Assembly (NCBI RefSeq): GCF_016722765.1
Contig: NZ_JAEQND010000008.1
Location: 186,001 to 250,000 of the forward strand
Length of the DNA: 64,000 nt
From: Ramlibacter alkalitolerans
GTDB taxonomy: Bacteria; Pseudomonadota; Gammaproteobacteria; Burkholderiales; Burkholderiaceae_C
Direction: 5' to 3'
Below are positions 31,885-40,156 of this stretch, piece by piece (position 1 is the stretch's first letter; each line of letters opens with the position of its first letter). A model generated the notes under the pieces. The model worked only from the letters and a program-made list of their open reading frames with translations, was not told the origin of the DNA and did no database searches. Made by a program: the position numbers and the translations under genes.

Positions 31885-32531
31885 CCTTCCCCCCGCACCA
31901 CATCCCCGGCCGCACCCGCAGGCTCCCGCCCCTGCGGGTGGGCATCGGCGGGCCGGTCGGCTCCGGCAAGACGACCCTGCTGGAGATGCTCTGCAAGGCG
32001 ATGCGCGACCGCTACGACCTGGTCGCCATCACCAACGACATCTACACCAAGGAAGACCAGCGCCTGCTCACCGCCAGCGGCGCGCTGCCGGCGGAGCGCA
32101 TCCTCGGCGTGGAAACCGGCGGCTGTCCCCACACCGCCATCCGCGAGGACGCGTCGATCAACCTCGAAGCCATCGACCGCATGCTGGCCGTCTTCCCCGA
32201 CGCCGACATCGTGTTCGTCGAATCGGGCGGCGACAACCTGGCGGCCACCTTCAGCCCCGAGCTTTCGGACCTGACGCTCTACGTGATCGACGTGGCCGCC
32301 GGCGAGAAGATCCCGCGCAAGGGCGGCCCCGGCATCACGAAGAGCGACCTGTTCGTCATCAACAAGACGGACCTCGCCCCGCACGTGGGCGCCGACCTGT
32401 CCGTGATGGAGGCGGACACCAAGCGGATGCGGCGCGACAAACCCTACGTGCTGACCAACCTCAAGACCCAGGCCGGCCTGCAGGAGGTCGTGCGCTTCAT
32501 CGAGACCCGCGGAATGCTGAGCCAGACGTAG
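31881..32531 (+). CDS. ureG: Urease accessory protein UreG, GTPase
   Basis: A 216-residue SIMIBI-class GTPase. P-loop [13 protein letters not shown] near residue 25, the nickel-binding Cys-Pro-His ([11 protein letters not shown]), [22 protein letters not shown], and the specificity loop [12 protein letters not shown]. It powers nickel insertion into urease with UreDFE. It is the last ure gene, with 4 nt overlap to ureF. The 71 nt after its stop contain a GTCCTACAG motif before the next gene. Confidence 0.97.
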   Translation: MTFPPHHIPGRTRRLPPLRVGIGGPVGSGKTTLLEMLCKAMRDRYDLVAITNDIYTKEDQRLLTASGALPAERILGVETGGCPHTAIREDASINLEAIDRMLAVFPDADIVFVESGGDNLAATFSPELSDLTLYVIDVAAGEKIPRKGGPGITKSDLFVINKTDLAPHVGADLSVMEADTKRMRRDKPYVLTNLKTQAGLQEVVRFIETRGMLSQT

Positions 32532-32602
32532 TCGTCGGACGGGGCGCGGATGAGGCATCGTCCTACAGCCGACCTGGTAACGCTCACTTACTTTCGCCTT
32601 CT

Positions 32603-32962
32603 ATGGACTTGCTGCATGAAGCGCCCGGCGGCTTCGACGGGATCGCGAACGCTTTTGCGATGGCCAGGCTCCTGCCCACCAGCCACCGCATGGATGTGAA
32701 GATCGGGCTCATGCACCAGGGGGTGCTGTTCGCGGTCGGGCGCCTCGATGGCTATCGCCAGGTGAATTTCTTCGCCGACCACGTGCGCGCGCAAGGCTGG
32801 CACGAACACCTCCTGGGCGGCGATGCCGACATGCACGGCTGCGACATGCTGTTCGCCCATCCGGCCGACGCCGCTGCGCCCGAGGAAGACCCTTCGTTCA
32901 TCCGGCGCGCGCCGGTCGAACTCTGGCCCGCCGCCACGGAGTCCAGCCATGCCGATCCTTGA
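32603..32962 (+). CDS. Hypothetical protein (119 aa)
   Basis: A 119-residue acidic soluble protein (MDLLHEAPGGFDGIANAFAM). It has two strand-like stretches (VLFAVGRLDGYRQVNFFADH) and several His residues (AQGWHEHLLGG, DMHGCDMLF). No family is recognised. GTCCTACAG lies about 36 nt before the ATG. It overlaps the next small gene by 14 nt. Confidence 0.6.
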   Translation: MDLLHEAPGGFDGIANAFAMARLLPTSHRMDVKIGLMHQGVLFAVGRLDGYRQVNFFADHVRAQGWHEHLLGGDADMHGCDMLFAHPADAAAPEEDPSFIRRAPVELWPAATESSHADP

Positions 32963-33149
32963 CCAGGACGAGCACGACCCGACCCTGCCGCCGCCCGGCA
33001 GGCGCTGGGGCGCAGGCGCGCAGAGCGTGCTGCCCTACCTGACCCGCTCGCTGCAGACGCGGCCCTTCAGTGCGCCGGAACAGGTGCGCGAGCAGAAACC
33101 CGGCGCCGACGCGCGCAGCAGCGACAGTCCCTCCGCGCCAGCGGCGTGA
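32949..33149 (+). CDS. Small hypothetical protein (66 aa)
   Basis: A 66-residue protein (MPILDQDEHDPTLPPPGRRW) rich in Pro, Asp, Arg and Ser, probably disordered; no domain seen. It starts 14 nt inside the end of the gene at 32603-32962, so it is translated by coupling. A strong terminator follows 13 nt after its stop. Confidence 0.5.
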   Translation: MPILDQDEHDPTLPPPGRRWGAGAQSVLPYLTRSLQTRPFSAPEQVREQKPGADARSSDSPSAPAA

Positions 33150-33161
33150 GACGCGATTCCA

Positions 33162-33184
33162 GGCGGCCGGCGGGCCGCCTTTTT
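33162..33184 (+). terminator. Rho-independent terminator of the gene pair at 32603-33149
   Basis: GGCGGCC and GGCCGCC pair around GGCG, followed by TTTTT. It is the end of the transcript that starts at 32603 or earlier. Confidence 0.85.
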
Positions 33185-33217
33185 CTGGGCGCAGGACAGG
33201 CGAGGGGCGACGCGCCC

Positions 33218-33415
33218 TCAGCCCGCGCCCGGGCGGTGCTTGGCGCCGGAATGGCTGGCGCGGCGGTCTTCCCACTCGCGCAGTTCCTTCATGATGCTTT
33301 CCGAGCCGTGGCCGGTGTGGCCTTCGGATTGCGGCTGCTGCTGCTGCTGGCCGGTCCCGCTGCTGGCGGATGCGCGGTCGCCGTCCGGCGTGTCCTGTTG
33401 TTCTTGTTGCGACAT
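33218..33415 (-). CDS. Small Gln-rich hydrophilic protein (65 aa)
   Basis: A 65-residue protein, MSQQEQQDTPDGDRASASSG, then a Gln tract and a charged tail (SIMKELREWEDRRASHSG). It is low-complexity, hydrophilic and probably disordered. The ATG at 33415 is preferred; an earlier ATG adds an unlikely stretch. A GTCCTACATG motif (reverse strand) lies about 57 nt upstream. The function is unknown. Confidence 0.5.
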   Translation of the reverse strand: MSQQEQQDTPDGDRASASSGTGQQQQQPQSEGHTGHGSESIMKELREWEDRRASHSGAKHRPGAG

Positions 33416-33524
33416 GGGCACGAGATCTGTTCGATGTGCGAGCATGGTCGCCGCCGGTCGAGCCATCCCATGTAGGACGTTTTAAGCATCCGGTATGGGA
33501 CGCGACAGGCATGGCCCGTGCGGC

Positions 33525-34667
33525 TCAGGCAGCCGGCAGATCCATGCGGAAGGTGGTGCCCTCCTCGGCGCTGGAGCTGGCGGTGACCTCGCCCCCGTGC
33601 GCCTGCACGATCGCGCGCACGATGTACAGGCCCAGCCCGACGCCCTTGGCGCCAGGGGCGTTGCCGCGCACCATCGGCTCGAACAGGCGGGGCAGCAGCT
33701 CCGGCGGGATCGGGGTGCCGCCGTTGTGCACGCTGACGCGGAAGCCGCCGTCCACGCTTTCGGTGCGCACCGTGATCGCTTGCCGCTTGTCGCCGTGGTT
33801 GGCGGCATTGGCCACCAGGTTGCCGATCGCCTGCACGATGCGGTCGGCGTCGGCGTTGCAGCGGCCCGCGCCGATGCGCTCGTGCCGCAGCACGCAGTCC
33901 GGGAAGCCGACCGCGAGCTCCGCCACCGCATCCGCCACCGCCTGGTGCAGGTCGGTCTCCGGCGCCTTGCGCACGCCGAGGCCGCCGCCCACCCGCACCT
34001 GGGTGAAGTCCAGCAGGTCGCCGACGAGGTGCTGCACCCGCTGCACCGCGCGCTTGATGCGCGCGATGGCGGCCCTCTGCTGCTCCGCACCGACGCTGCG
34101 CTCCAGCAGCACGGTGCTCATCTGGATCACCGACAGCGGATTGCGGATGTCGTGGCTCACGATGCCCACCAGCTGCTCGGCGAAGGTGGCGCGGTCCAGG
34201 GCTTCGGCCTGCACGACCGCCAGGGCGTGCTGGTCGCTGGCGTGCTGCGCGGCCAGTTGCTCCGCGCGCTCGCGCTGCAGCAGCAGTTCACGTTCGTACT
34301 TGTGCCGGTCCTCGGCCACGAACACCGCCACGTGCAGCAGGATGCCGCCCTGCCACGGGCGTTCCACGGCATTCACCATCACCGGCAGCACCGGGCCTTC
34401 GCCCCAGCGCATCTCCAGCTTGACCTCGGCCACGGAGGCCTGCATGCGCAGCAGCGGCTGCAGATGGGTCTGCCAGAAGATCCGCCCGCCCAGCGTGAGC
34501 AGGTCCTGGAACCGCGTCTTGCCCGCCAGGTCGGCCTTGCTGCAGCGCAGCCACGCACAGAGCGTGGCGTTCACGTCGAGGACGCTGCCGTCCGCCTGCG
34601 CGAGCAGCAGTCCGCACGGTGCGGCCTCGTAGAGCTGGTCGTGACCCGGCCGCTGGGCCTCTTGCAT
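33525..34667 (-). CDS. PAS domain-containing sensor histidine kinase
   Basis: A 380-residue kinase without membrane segments. The N-terminal PAS domain (residues 12-115) contains LTLGGRIFWQTHLQPLLRMQ, typical of PAS domains found beside RsbQ-like hydrolases. A coiled linker leads to the HisKA box (VSHDIRNPLSVIQ, phospho-His near residue 170) and the HATPase (NLVANAANHGDK, GVGLGLYIVRAIV, GTTFRMDLP). The ATG lies 2 nt after the stop of the RsbQ-like hydrolase gene, so the kinase may read that enzyme. The stop precedes the small Gln-rich gene. Confidence 0.92.
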   Translation of the reverse strand: MQEAQRPGHDQLYEAAPCGLLLAQADGSVLDVNATLCAWLRCSKADLAGKTRFQDLLTLGGRIFWQTHLQPLLRMQASVAEVKLEMRWGEGPVLPVMVNAVERPWQGGILLHVAVFVAEDRHKYERELLLQRERAEQLAAQHASDQHALAVVQAEALDRATFAEQLVGIVSHDIRNPLSVIQMSTVLLERSVGAEQQRAAIARIKRAVQRVQHLVGDLLDFTQVRVGGGLGVRKAPETDLHQAVADAVAELAVGFPDCVLRHERIGAGRCNADADRIVQAIGNLVANAANHGDKRQAITVRTESVDGGFRVSVHNGGTPIPPELLPRLFEPMVRGNAPGAKGVGLGLYIVRAIVQAHGGEVTASSSAEEGTTFRMDLPAA

Positions 34668-34669
34668 GC

Positions 34670-35467
34670 CTAGAGTCCGGCGATGAACTGCTCCATCGCG
34701 GCCGTGCTGGCGCTGGGCGCGCTCAGGTGCGGGCAATGGCCCACGTTCTCGATCACGCGCAGGGTGCAGTTCGGGATGGTCCTGCGCATGTACTCGCCGA
34801 CGGACCGCGGCGCGATGATGTCGTCGCTGCACTGCAGGACCAGCGTGGGCGCCTGCAGCCGGGGCAGCTCGGCGCGGAAGTCGGACAGGAAGGTGGCGCG
34901 GGCGAACTGGCGCGCGATCTCCGGGTCCGTGCGGCAGAAGCTGTTGGTCAGCTCGACCCCCAGTTCGGGCTGCCCAGGCGCGCCCATGATCGCCGGCGCC
35001 ATGTTGCTGGACCAGCCGAGGTAGTTGGCCTCCATGGTCTGCAGCAGCGAATCGATGTCGGCGCGCGTGAAGCCGCCGACATAGTCGCCGTCGTTGATGT
35101 AGCAGGGCGAGGGGCCGACCATCACCTGCGCCAGGAACTGGTCGGGCGAGCGCAGGTTCGCCAGCAGGCCGATCATCGCGCTGACCGAGTGGCCGACGCA
35201 GATGGCCGGCGCCGCAGTGACCGCGGCGAGCACCTCGCACAGGTCCGACGCATAGCCGTGCAGGGTGGCGTACTTGCCCGGATCGTAGGCCGAGAGGTCG
35301 GACTTCCCGCTGCCTACGAGGTCCAGCAGGATGCAGGTGTGCGTCTCGGCGAAGTGCGGCGCCATCAGGCGCCACATGTTCTGGTCGCAGCCGAAGCCGT
35401 GGACGAACACCATCGGCGGCCCGCTGCCGTGGACATGGACGTTGTTGCGCTGCAGGATGGAAGTCAA
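34670..35467 (-). CDS. RsbQ-like alpha/beta hydrolase (KAI2/D14 relative)
   Basis: A 265-residue alpha/beta hydrolase that matches RsbQ closely in its start: ILQRNNVHVHGSGPPMVFVH, then GFGCDQNMWRLMAPHF. The nucleophile is Ser94 in GHSVS, with Asp in LVLQCSDDIIAP and His in NVGHCPHLS completing the triad. The lid region lacks long insertions. RsbQ and plant karrikin/strigolactone receptors act as hydrolase-sensors. The TTG start at 35467 is preceded by GGAGGAG and overlaps the response-regulator stop by 4 nt. It lies directly before a PAS kinase, unlike Bacillus, where RsbQ partners a PAS-PP2C (RsbP). Confidence 0.9.
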   Translation of the reverse strand: MTSILQRNNVHVHGSGPPMVFVHGFGCDQNMWRLMAPHFAETHTCILLDLVGSGKSDLSAYDPGKYATLHGYASDLCEVLAAVTAAPAICVGHSVSAMIGLLANLRSPDQFLAQVMVGPSPCYINDGDYVGGFTRADIDSLLQTMEANYLGWSSNMAPAIMGAPGQPELGVELTNSFCRTDPEIARQFARATFLSDFRAELPRLQAPTLVLQCSDDIIAPRSVGEYMRRTIPNCTLRVIENVGHCPHLSAPSASTAAMEQFIAGL

Positions 35468-35853
35468 GCCGTCTCCTCCTGCGCCACGCGCCCCGGGAAG
35501 GCCTGCAGGTAGGCCCGCAACTCGCCGAACTGGGCCTTGGAAATCACGCCGTCGGCACCGAGGCGGATGCACCGCTGGCGCACCACCGGCGTGACGAAGT
35601 CGCTGAACACGAGCACGTGCCCGGCCCCTTGCTTGTTGCAGCGTGCCAGCAGCGTGAAGCCGGAGCCCTCGCCGAGCAGCAGGTCGAGGATCGCCAGGTC
35701 CCAGCCACCCTGGTGCTGGTCGAGCCACTCCGTGGCGCTGGTTTCGCTGGACGCGCTGCCGACGAGTTCGAAGCCACCCACGGATTCGAGCAGGTCCGAC
35801 AGCAGGACCTGCATGGGCTTCTGGTCCTCGACGAGAAAGACGCGTACTGACAT
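35464..35853 (-). CDS. Single-domain response regulator
   Basis: A 129-residue receiver domain, MSVRVFLVEDQKPMQVLLSD. The phospho-acceptor is Asp57 (LAILDLLLGEG), with acidic residues 9 and 10, and the conserved Lys in GVISKAQFG near residue 107. It has no output domain, so it may be a phosphotransfer or interaction protein. The ATG at 35853 has GAGGTG upstream. It overlaps the hydrolase gene and precedes the PAS kinase in the same transcript. A GTCAAACCTGTCCTACA motif lies about 82 nt upstream. Confidence 0.9.
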   Translation of the reverse strand: MSVRVFLVEDQKPMQVLLSDLLESVGGFELVGSASSETSATEWLDQHQGGWDLAILDLLLGEGSGFTLLARCNKQGAGHVLVFSDFVTPVVRQRCIRLGADGVISKAQFGELRAYLQAFPGRVAQEETA

Positions 35854-35934
35854 CGACACCTCCGCGCGCGCGGTCCGGGCGACCGCATTGAAAGACCGGA
35901 GCGGGGGATTCTGTCTGACGCTCCTGCCGAGGGG

Positions 35935-35953
35935 TGTAGGACAGGTTTGACGT
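35935..35953 (-). promoter_or_regulatory. ACGTCAAACCTGTCCTACA motif before the response regulator gene
   Basis: On the reverse strand this 19-mer aligns without gaps to the motifs at 51935 and 62352 (consensus about RCGTCARMSCYGTCCTACR). It lies 82 nt before the response regulator start. The role is unknown. Confidence 0.4.
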
Positions 35954-35975
35954 TGTCCTGGTGCCGGCGTGCTGC

Positions 35976-37934
35976 TCACGAGCCCACCGCGCGCAGCTTC
36001 TTGACCAGATCCCCCATCCGGTAGGGTTTGGGCAGGAACTGGAAGCCCTCCAGGCTGCCCTCGTCGCGGTTGAGCGCGGGGGTCGCATAGCCGGAGGCGA
36101 GGATGACCTTGATGTGGGGCACGATCTCCTGCGCCTTGTGCCCGAGCTGGATGCCGCTCATGCCCGGCATGACCACGTCGCTCAGGAGCAGCCGGATGTC
36201 GGGCGTGCGGCGCAGCACTTCGACCGCATCCTCGCCGGAGTTGGCCGAAAACACCTCGAAGCCCAGGGTGCGGAACAGCTCCGAGGTGACCTCCAGCACA
36301 TCCGGCTGGTCGTCGACGATCAGGACCTTGTCCGTGGCCGGTTCGGCGACGGGCTCATCGGCCTGCGCCAGCGCCGGAAAGTACAGCGAAATGGTCGTGC
36401 CCTCGCCCACGGTGGACCGGATCTCGAGGTCGCCGCCGGATTGCTGCACCATGCCGTAGACCTGGCTGAGGCCGAGTCCGGTGCCCTTGCCGAGCTCCTT
36501 GGTCGTGAAGAAGGGCTCGACGGCGCGGCCCACCACCTCGGGCAGCATGCCGCTGCCGGTGTCCTGCACCGAGACCACGACGTACGGTCCGGCCGCCAGC
36601 GTGCCGACCTGGCGGTCCCCGATCTGCACCTCGCGCGTCGCCACCGTGATCTTGCCGCCGTCCGGCGTCGCGTCGCGCGAGTTGACCACCAGGTTCAGCA
36701 GCGCGGTCTCGAACTGCGCGGCATCGACCATCACGTGCGGCAGCCTGGGCGCGAGCACCAGCTCGAAGCGGATCGTGTTGCGGCTGCCACGGCGCAGCAC
36801 GGCTTCGAACGTGGTGATCACCCGGTTGAGGTCGCGCGCCTGCGGCTGGATCGGCTGCTGGCGCGCGAAGGACAGCAGCTGCTGCGTGAGCGTGGCGCCG
36901 CGCTGCGCGGCCTGCTCCATGGCGGTGATGATCCGCGCCTCGGCGGGGTCGCGGGACCGGTCGCGCAGCAGCGACAGGCCGTTGGTCATCACGTTCAGCA
37001 GGTTGTTGAAGTCATGGGCCACCCCGCCGGTCAGCTTGCCGATCGCCTCCAGCTTCTGCGACTGGAACAGCGCCTCGCGCGCCTGCTCGAGCGCGATCGC
37101 GGCGTCGCGCCGCTCGGTGATGTCGCGCGTGATCTTGGCGAAACCGACCAGGCCACCCATGTCGTTGCGGATCGGGTCGATCACGACGTGGGCCCAGAAG
37201 CGGCTGCCGTCCTTGCGCACCCGCCAGCCTTCGGCCTCGAAGCGGCCGTGCTCCGCGGCCTGCTGCAGCGCGCGCCCGGGCAGGCCGCCCTCGCGGTCCT
37301 CCTCGGTGTAGAAGCGCGAGAAGTGGGTGCCGATCACTTCGTCGTGCTCGTACCCCTTGATGCGGCGCGCGCCCGGGTTCCAGTTGGTGATCTCGCCGGT
37401 GGGCGACAGCATGTAGATCGCATAGTCCGTCACGCCCTGCACCAGCAGGCGGAAGCGCTGCTCGCTTTCGTGGAGCGCTTCCTGCGCCGCCTTCTTGTCG
37501 GTGATGTCGCGGGTGATCTTGGCGAAGCCCACCAGCTCGCCCTGGGCATCGCGGATCGCGTCGAGCACGACGCTGGCCCAGAAGCGCGAGCCGTCCTTGC
37601 GCATGCGCCAGCCCTCGGCCTCGAACTTGCCCGTGGTGCGCGCGATCTCCAGCGCCCGCTCCGGCACGCCGGCGGCGCGGTCTTCCTCGCTGTAGAAGCG
37701 GGAGAAGTGCTCGCCGATGATCTCTTCGGGGGTGTAGCCCTTGAAGCGCTGCGCGCCGGCGTTCCAGCTCACCACGTTGCCCTCGGGCGAGAGCATGTAG
37801 ATGGCGTAGTCCGTCACGGCGGAAATGAACATTCGCAGCCGCTCGATCTCCGTTTCCGGTGGGGTGGTCAGTTTCTTGGAGCTGGGGGTCGTCACGGTCC
37901 GTCCCGCTGCCGGGGCCCGGCGCAGAGCGCCCAT
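35976..37934 (-). CDS. Hybrid sensor histidine kinase with two PAS domains and a receiver
   Basis: A 652-residue soluble kinase. Two PAS/PAC units (about 35-150 and 165-280), each with TDYAIYMLSP and EGWR-x-RKDGSRFWA, are followed by a HisKA box (GGVAHDFNNLLNVMTNG, phospho-His near 307), HATPase motifs (DTGSGM, GKGTGLGLSQVYGM) and a C-terminal receiver with Asp in LLLSDVVMPGMSG. Such kinases feed a separate output regulator. It is the first gene of the signalling set in this direction, 122 nt from the response regulator. The start is uncertain: ATG 37934 or a GTG at 37895. GTCCTAC lies 37 nt upstream. Confidence 0.92.
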   Translation of the reverse strand: MGALRRAPAAGRTVTTPSSKKLTTPPETEIERLRMFISAVTDYAIYMLSPEGNVVSWNAGAQRFKGYTPEEIIGEHFSRFYSEEDRAAGVPERALEIARTTGKFEAEGWRMRKDGSRFWASVVLDAIRDAQGELVGFAKITRDITDKKAAQEALHESEQRFRLLVQGVTDYAIYMLSPTGEITNWNPGARRIKGYEHDEVIGTHFSRFYTEEDREGGLPGRALQQAAEHGRFEAEGWRVRKDGSRFWAHVVIDPIRNDMGGLVGFAKITRDITERRDAAIALEQAREALFQSQKLEAIGKLTGGVAHDFNNLLNVMTNGLSLLRDRSRDPAEARIITAMEQAAQRGATLTQQLLSFARQQPIQPQARDLNRVITTFEAVLRRGSRNTIRFELVLAPRLPHVMVDAAQFETALLNLVVNSRDATPDGGKITVATREVQIGDRQVGTLAAGPYVVVSVQDTGSGMLPEVVGRAVEPFFTTKELGKGTGLGLSQVYGMVQQSGGDLEIRSTVGEGTTISLYFPALAQADEPVAEPATDKVLIVDDQPDVLEVTSELFRTLGFEVFSANSGEDAVEVLRRTPDIRLLLSDVVMPGMSGIQLGHKAQEIVPHIKVILASGYATPALNRDEGSLEGFQFLPKPYRMGDLVKKLRAVGS

Positions 37935-38171
37935 TCAACCCCGCTGCCCTACCGCAGACTGTAGGACGCTGACGACAATCGGACGAGGCAGGAGCCTGCG
38001 GCACGCCTCGGTGCGCGCGCCAAGCCTGGGCGCCGGCACGGCATTTCCCCCATCCCGCACCCGGCAGGGGTTCGTTGAACGAAAAGGCTGCGATACCAGC
38101 CGCTACGTTCAAGTCCAGAACGCCCTGCTCGCGAAGAATTCGAGCCTCACCAACCCCTCTGGAGCCCTCGA

Positions 38172-38375
38172 ATGACTTCCTCCGCTACCCGCACCCAAGC
38201 CGCCTCGTCCAACCAGCAGCCCTGGGCCTCGTGCACGTGCATGGGCACGTGCCCGGCTTCCGGCCAGCAAGCCAGCCGTGCGACCTGCGACTGCGCCGTG
38301 TGCGAATGCGCGCACTGCAACTGCGCGAGCTGCGACTGCGGTAGCTGCGACGGCGCCGGCTGCGCCTGCGTCTAG
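38172..38375 (+). CDS. Cys-rich metallothionein-like protein (67 aa)
   Basis: A 67-residue protein with 14 Cys. The N-terminal part (about 20 residues) is Ser/Thr/Ala/Gln-rich; then CTCMGTC, and after a short linker a regular CxCxx array: CDCAVCECAHCNCASCDCGS, followed by CDGAGCACV. Thus Cys repeats with a 5-residue period across nearly all of residues 39-60. This suggests metal-thiolate cluster binding (Zn, Cd, Cu). It has no resemblance I recall to SmtA or BmtA in order of residues. GGAG lies before the ATG at 38172. It is divergent from the hybrid kinase gene and convergent with the lipoprotein gene. Confidence 0.8.
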   Translation: MTSSATRTQAASSNQQPWASCTCMGTCPASGQQASRATCDCAVCECAHCNCASCDCGSCDGAGCACV

Positions 38376-38444
38376 GCCAGGTGCCGATTCGCGTCGCCAG
38401 CCTTTCGGACGCCGGAGCGCGCGCAGACGGCTGTGTCCTTCCCG

Positions 38445-39242
38445 TCAGCGCTGGCCGAAGAGCACGGTCCCGGCCGTGCGGCTGCTGTTGGTGCCTGCCA
38501 ATACCAGCTGCCGCGTGGTCGTCCCCTGGAGGATGTAGGTGATGGCGATGCCGGTCGCCCTGCCTCCAGGCTCCGCACAAGGGGCGGGGCCGGAGTTCAC
38601 CACCACGTCGAACACGTTCTTGCCCGAGGCACGAGGAGTGATGGTGCCGGAAACGGTGCATCCGCTGCTGACGCCCGAGAACGCGCCCGAGGCAGTGATG
38701 GTCACCGGCACGGCGCTGCCGTCCAGGCGAGTGAGCGCCCAGCTTCCGACGATGCTGTTCGGGTTCGCGGGTGCGTCGTAGTCGAATTCGCTGGCGCTCA
38801 GGGCGCCTGCGGTGAAGCTGATGGATTGCCCGAGCTCGTTGACCGTTCCCGTGACCACTGACCTGGGCGTGTACGAGGCAGTCACCGTGACGGGGGCCGC
38901 GGGACTCATCCCGAAGTCCTTCGCGTCGGAGGAACTGAAACTCCCGTTGTTCGAGGTACCGGCGCCCTGCAGGAATCCGCCGACCAGGAACATCGTGCCG
39001 ACATCCTGGCCATAGAGGACGACGAAATCGTTGTTCTCCAGCACGAGCATCCGGATGTCCGTGCTGACGTTGTCCAGAGTTGCCGTTCCTCGGTACACGC
39101 CCTCTGCCCGCGCAGCCGGTTGCCCCGTTCCGCCGGTGCTGCCGCCCGTAGGGGCACCTTCGTCGCCCCCGCCCCCGCCGCCGCAGGCAACCAGCATCAG
39201 GGAAGAGAGAAATGCGCACACAGCCTTCGTTCTACGTTTCAT
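38445..39242 (-). CDS. Putative lipoprotein, surface or periplasmic
   Basis: A 265-residue protein. The signal sequence MKRRTKAVCAFLSSLMLVAC ends in a lipobox (LVAC) and is followed by a Gly-rich linker and a Gly/Thr tether. The mature part is a beta-rich domain (GVYRGTATLDNVSTDIRML, ITFTAG-like stretches, VFDVVVNSGPAPC), with two Cys that could pair. No family is recognised. It is a single-gene unit. The stop is at 38445, close to the convergent metallothionein-like gene. Confidence 0.85.
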   Translation of the reverse strand: MKRRTKAVCAFLSSLMLVACGGGGGGDEGAPTGGSTGGTGQPAARAEGVYRGTATLDNVSTDIRMLVLENNDFVVLYGQDVGTMFLVGGFLQGAGTSNNGSFSSSDAKDFGMSPAAPVTVTASYTPRSVVTGTVNELGQSISFTAGALSASEFDYDAPANPNSIVGSWALTRLDGSAVPVTITASGAFSGVSSGCTVSGTITPRASGKNVFDVVVNSGPAPCAEPGGRATGIAITYILQGTTTRQLVLAGTNSSRTAGTVLFGQR

Positions 39243-39638
39243 TGGAGCTCCGCAAAGTTGCAGGCGCAGTTCTATCCAGCCGACGCACCGCGAGGTTTGC
39301 GACACCGCAACGTTGCATCGCCCGCGGCCGCCACACTCCTCAAAGTGAGGTAGGCCTTGCGCGCCTGTCCGACGCCGGAGCACCGCACGGTCGCCGAGGC
39401 CATTCGCCACGTGGCGTGCAGCCGGAGGCTCGCCCTGGAGGGCAATGGCAAGACTGTCGTGGCATCCAAGCGCGTACTCCACTTGAGCGAGGCTCCGGCC
39501 AAAAGCACGTGTCCCTTGCGCCAGGGCAGGGCCTGCGCTCCTGCGCTGTGTAGCCTTCACGACGCGTGACCAGCTCCTTCGGGGCACGTTGCGCGCCGTG
39601 CCAACGCGGCTCGTTGGCGTTGCGAAAGGAATGGAACG
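39243..39638. other. Intergenic region between two divergent lipoprotein genes (396 bp)
   Basis: I see no convincing gene, RNA or repeat here. Short open frames occur on both strands, but they lack ribosome sites and recognisable domains. It probably holds the promoters of both flanking genes; AAAGGA lies before the ATG at 39639. Confidence 0.5.
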
Positions 39639-40028
39639 ATGAGAAGAATCGTTGCGTGCGCTGTCGTTCTCGCCATGCTCGCCGGCTGCGCCAACGCGCC
39701 ATACCGCGGCTCCGGCTCGACGTGGGAGCCGGTCGTGGACGTGAGGCCGCACCAGCAGGCGCAGTACTCCACGGACCTGTTCGAGTGCCAGCAGCATGCC
39801 AACAAGGTCATGAGCGCTGGCCAAGCCGCCGTGGCAGGCGCCATTGGCGGTGCCATCGTCGGCGCGCTTCTGGGAGCTGCCGCAGGCGGCAACGGCCGCT
39901 TCAACGGCCGCATGGCGAGTGTCGGCGGGGTGGCCGGCGGCCTGGGGAGCGCGGCGGAGGCAGAAGGCGGTCAGCGGGGGATCATCAGCCGGTGCCTGTC
40001 GGGTCGAGGCTACAGCGTCCTGAATTGA
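39639..40028 (+). CDS. Glycine-zipper lipoprotein
   Basis: A 129-residue protein. The signal peptide ends at the lipobox LAGC (residues 14-17: MLAGCANAPYRGSG). The C-terminal half contains a glycine-zipper hairpin (AAVAGAIGGAIVGALLGAAAGG then GGVAGGLG), found in outer-membrane or envelope proteins. Cys in ECQQH and SRCLSG may pair. The ATG at 39639 has AAAGGA upstream. Its function is not known; members usually act at the envelope. Confidence 0.85.
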   Translation: MRRIVACAVVLAMLAGCANAPYRGSGSTWEPVVDVRPHQQAQYSTDLFECQQHANKVMSAGQAAVAGAIGGAIVGALLGAAAGGNGRFNGRMASVGGVAGGLGSAAEAEGGQRGIISRCLSGRGYSVLN

Positions 40029-40055
40029 GCAGACACCCAGTCACCCAAGGGCCCC

Positions 40056-40143
40056 TGGCGGAAGCGGTGAGATTCGAACTCACGAACGGTTGCCCGTTGC
40101 CGGTTTTCAAGACCGGTGCAATCGACCACTCTGCCACGCTTCC
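40056..40143 (-). tRNA. tRNA-Ser (anticodon UGA)
   Basis: The reverse strand reads a class II tRNA: 5' acceptor GGAAGCG pairs with CGCTTCC at the 3' end, followed by GCCA (the CCA is encoded). The anticodon loop CTTGAAA gives UGA, Ser. A long variable arm with a GGGCAACGGG-like stem and the T-arm GTTCGAATC are present. It lies 13 nt downstream of the oxidoreductase gene on the same strand. Confidence 0.97.
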
Positions 40144-40156
40144 TGAACGGGCGATT

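Noticed and set aside
39357..39569. A short + strand open frame between two lipoprotein genes
   Set aside because: No ribosome site, no recognisable residues and no neighbour coupling. It is treated as intergenic sequence.
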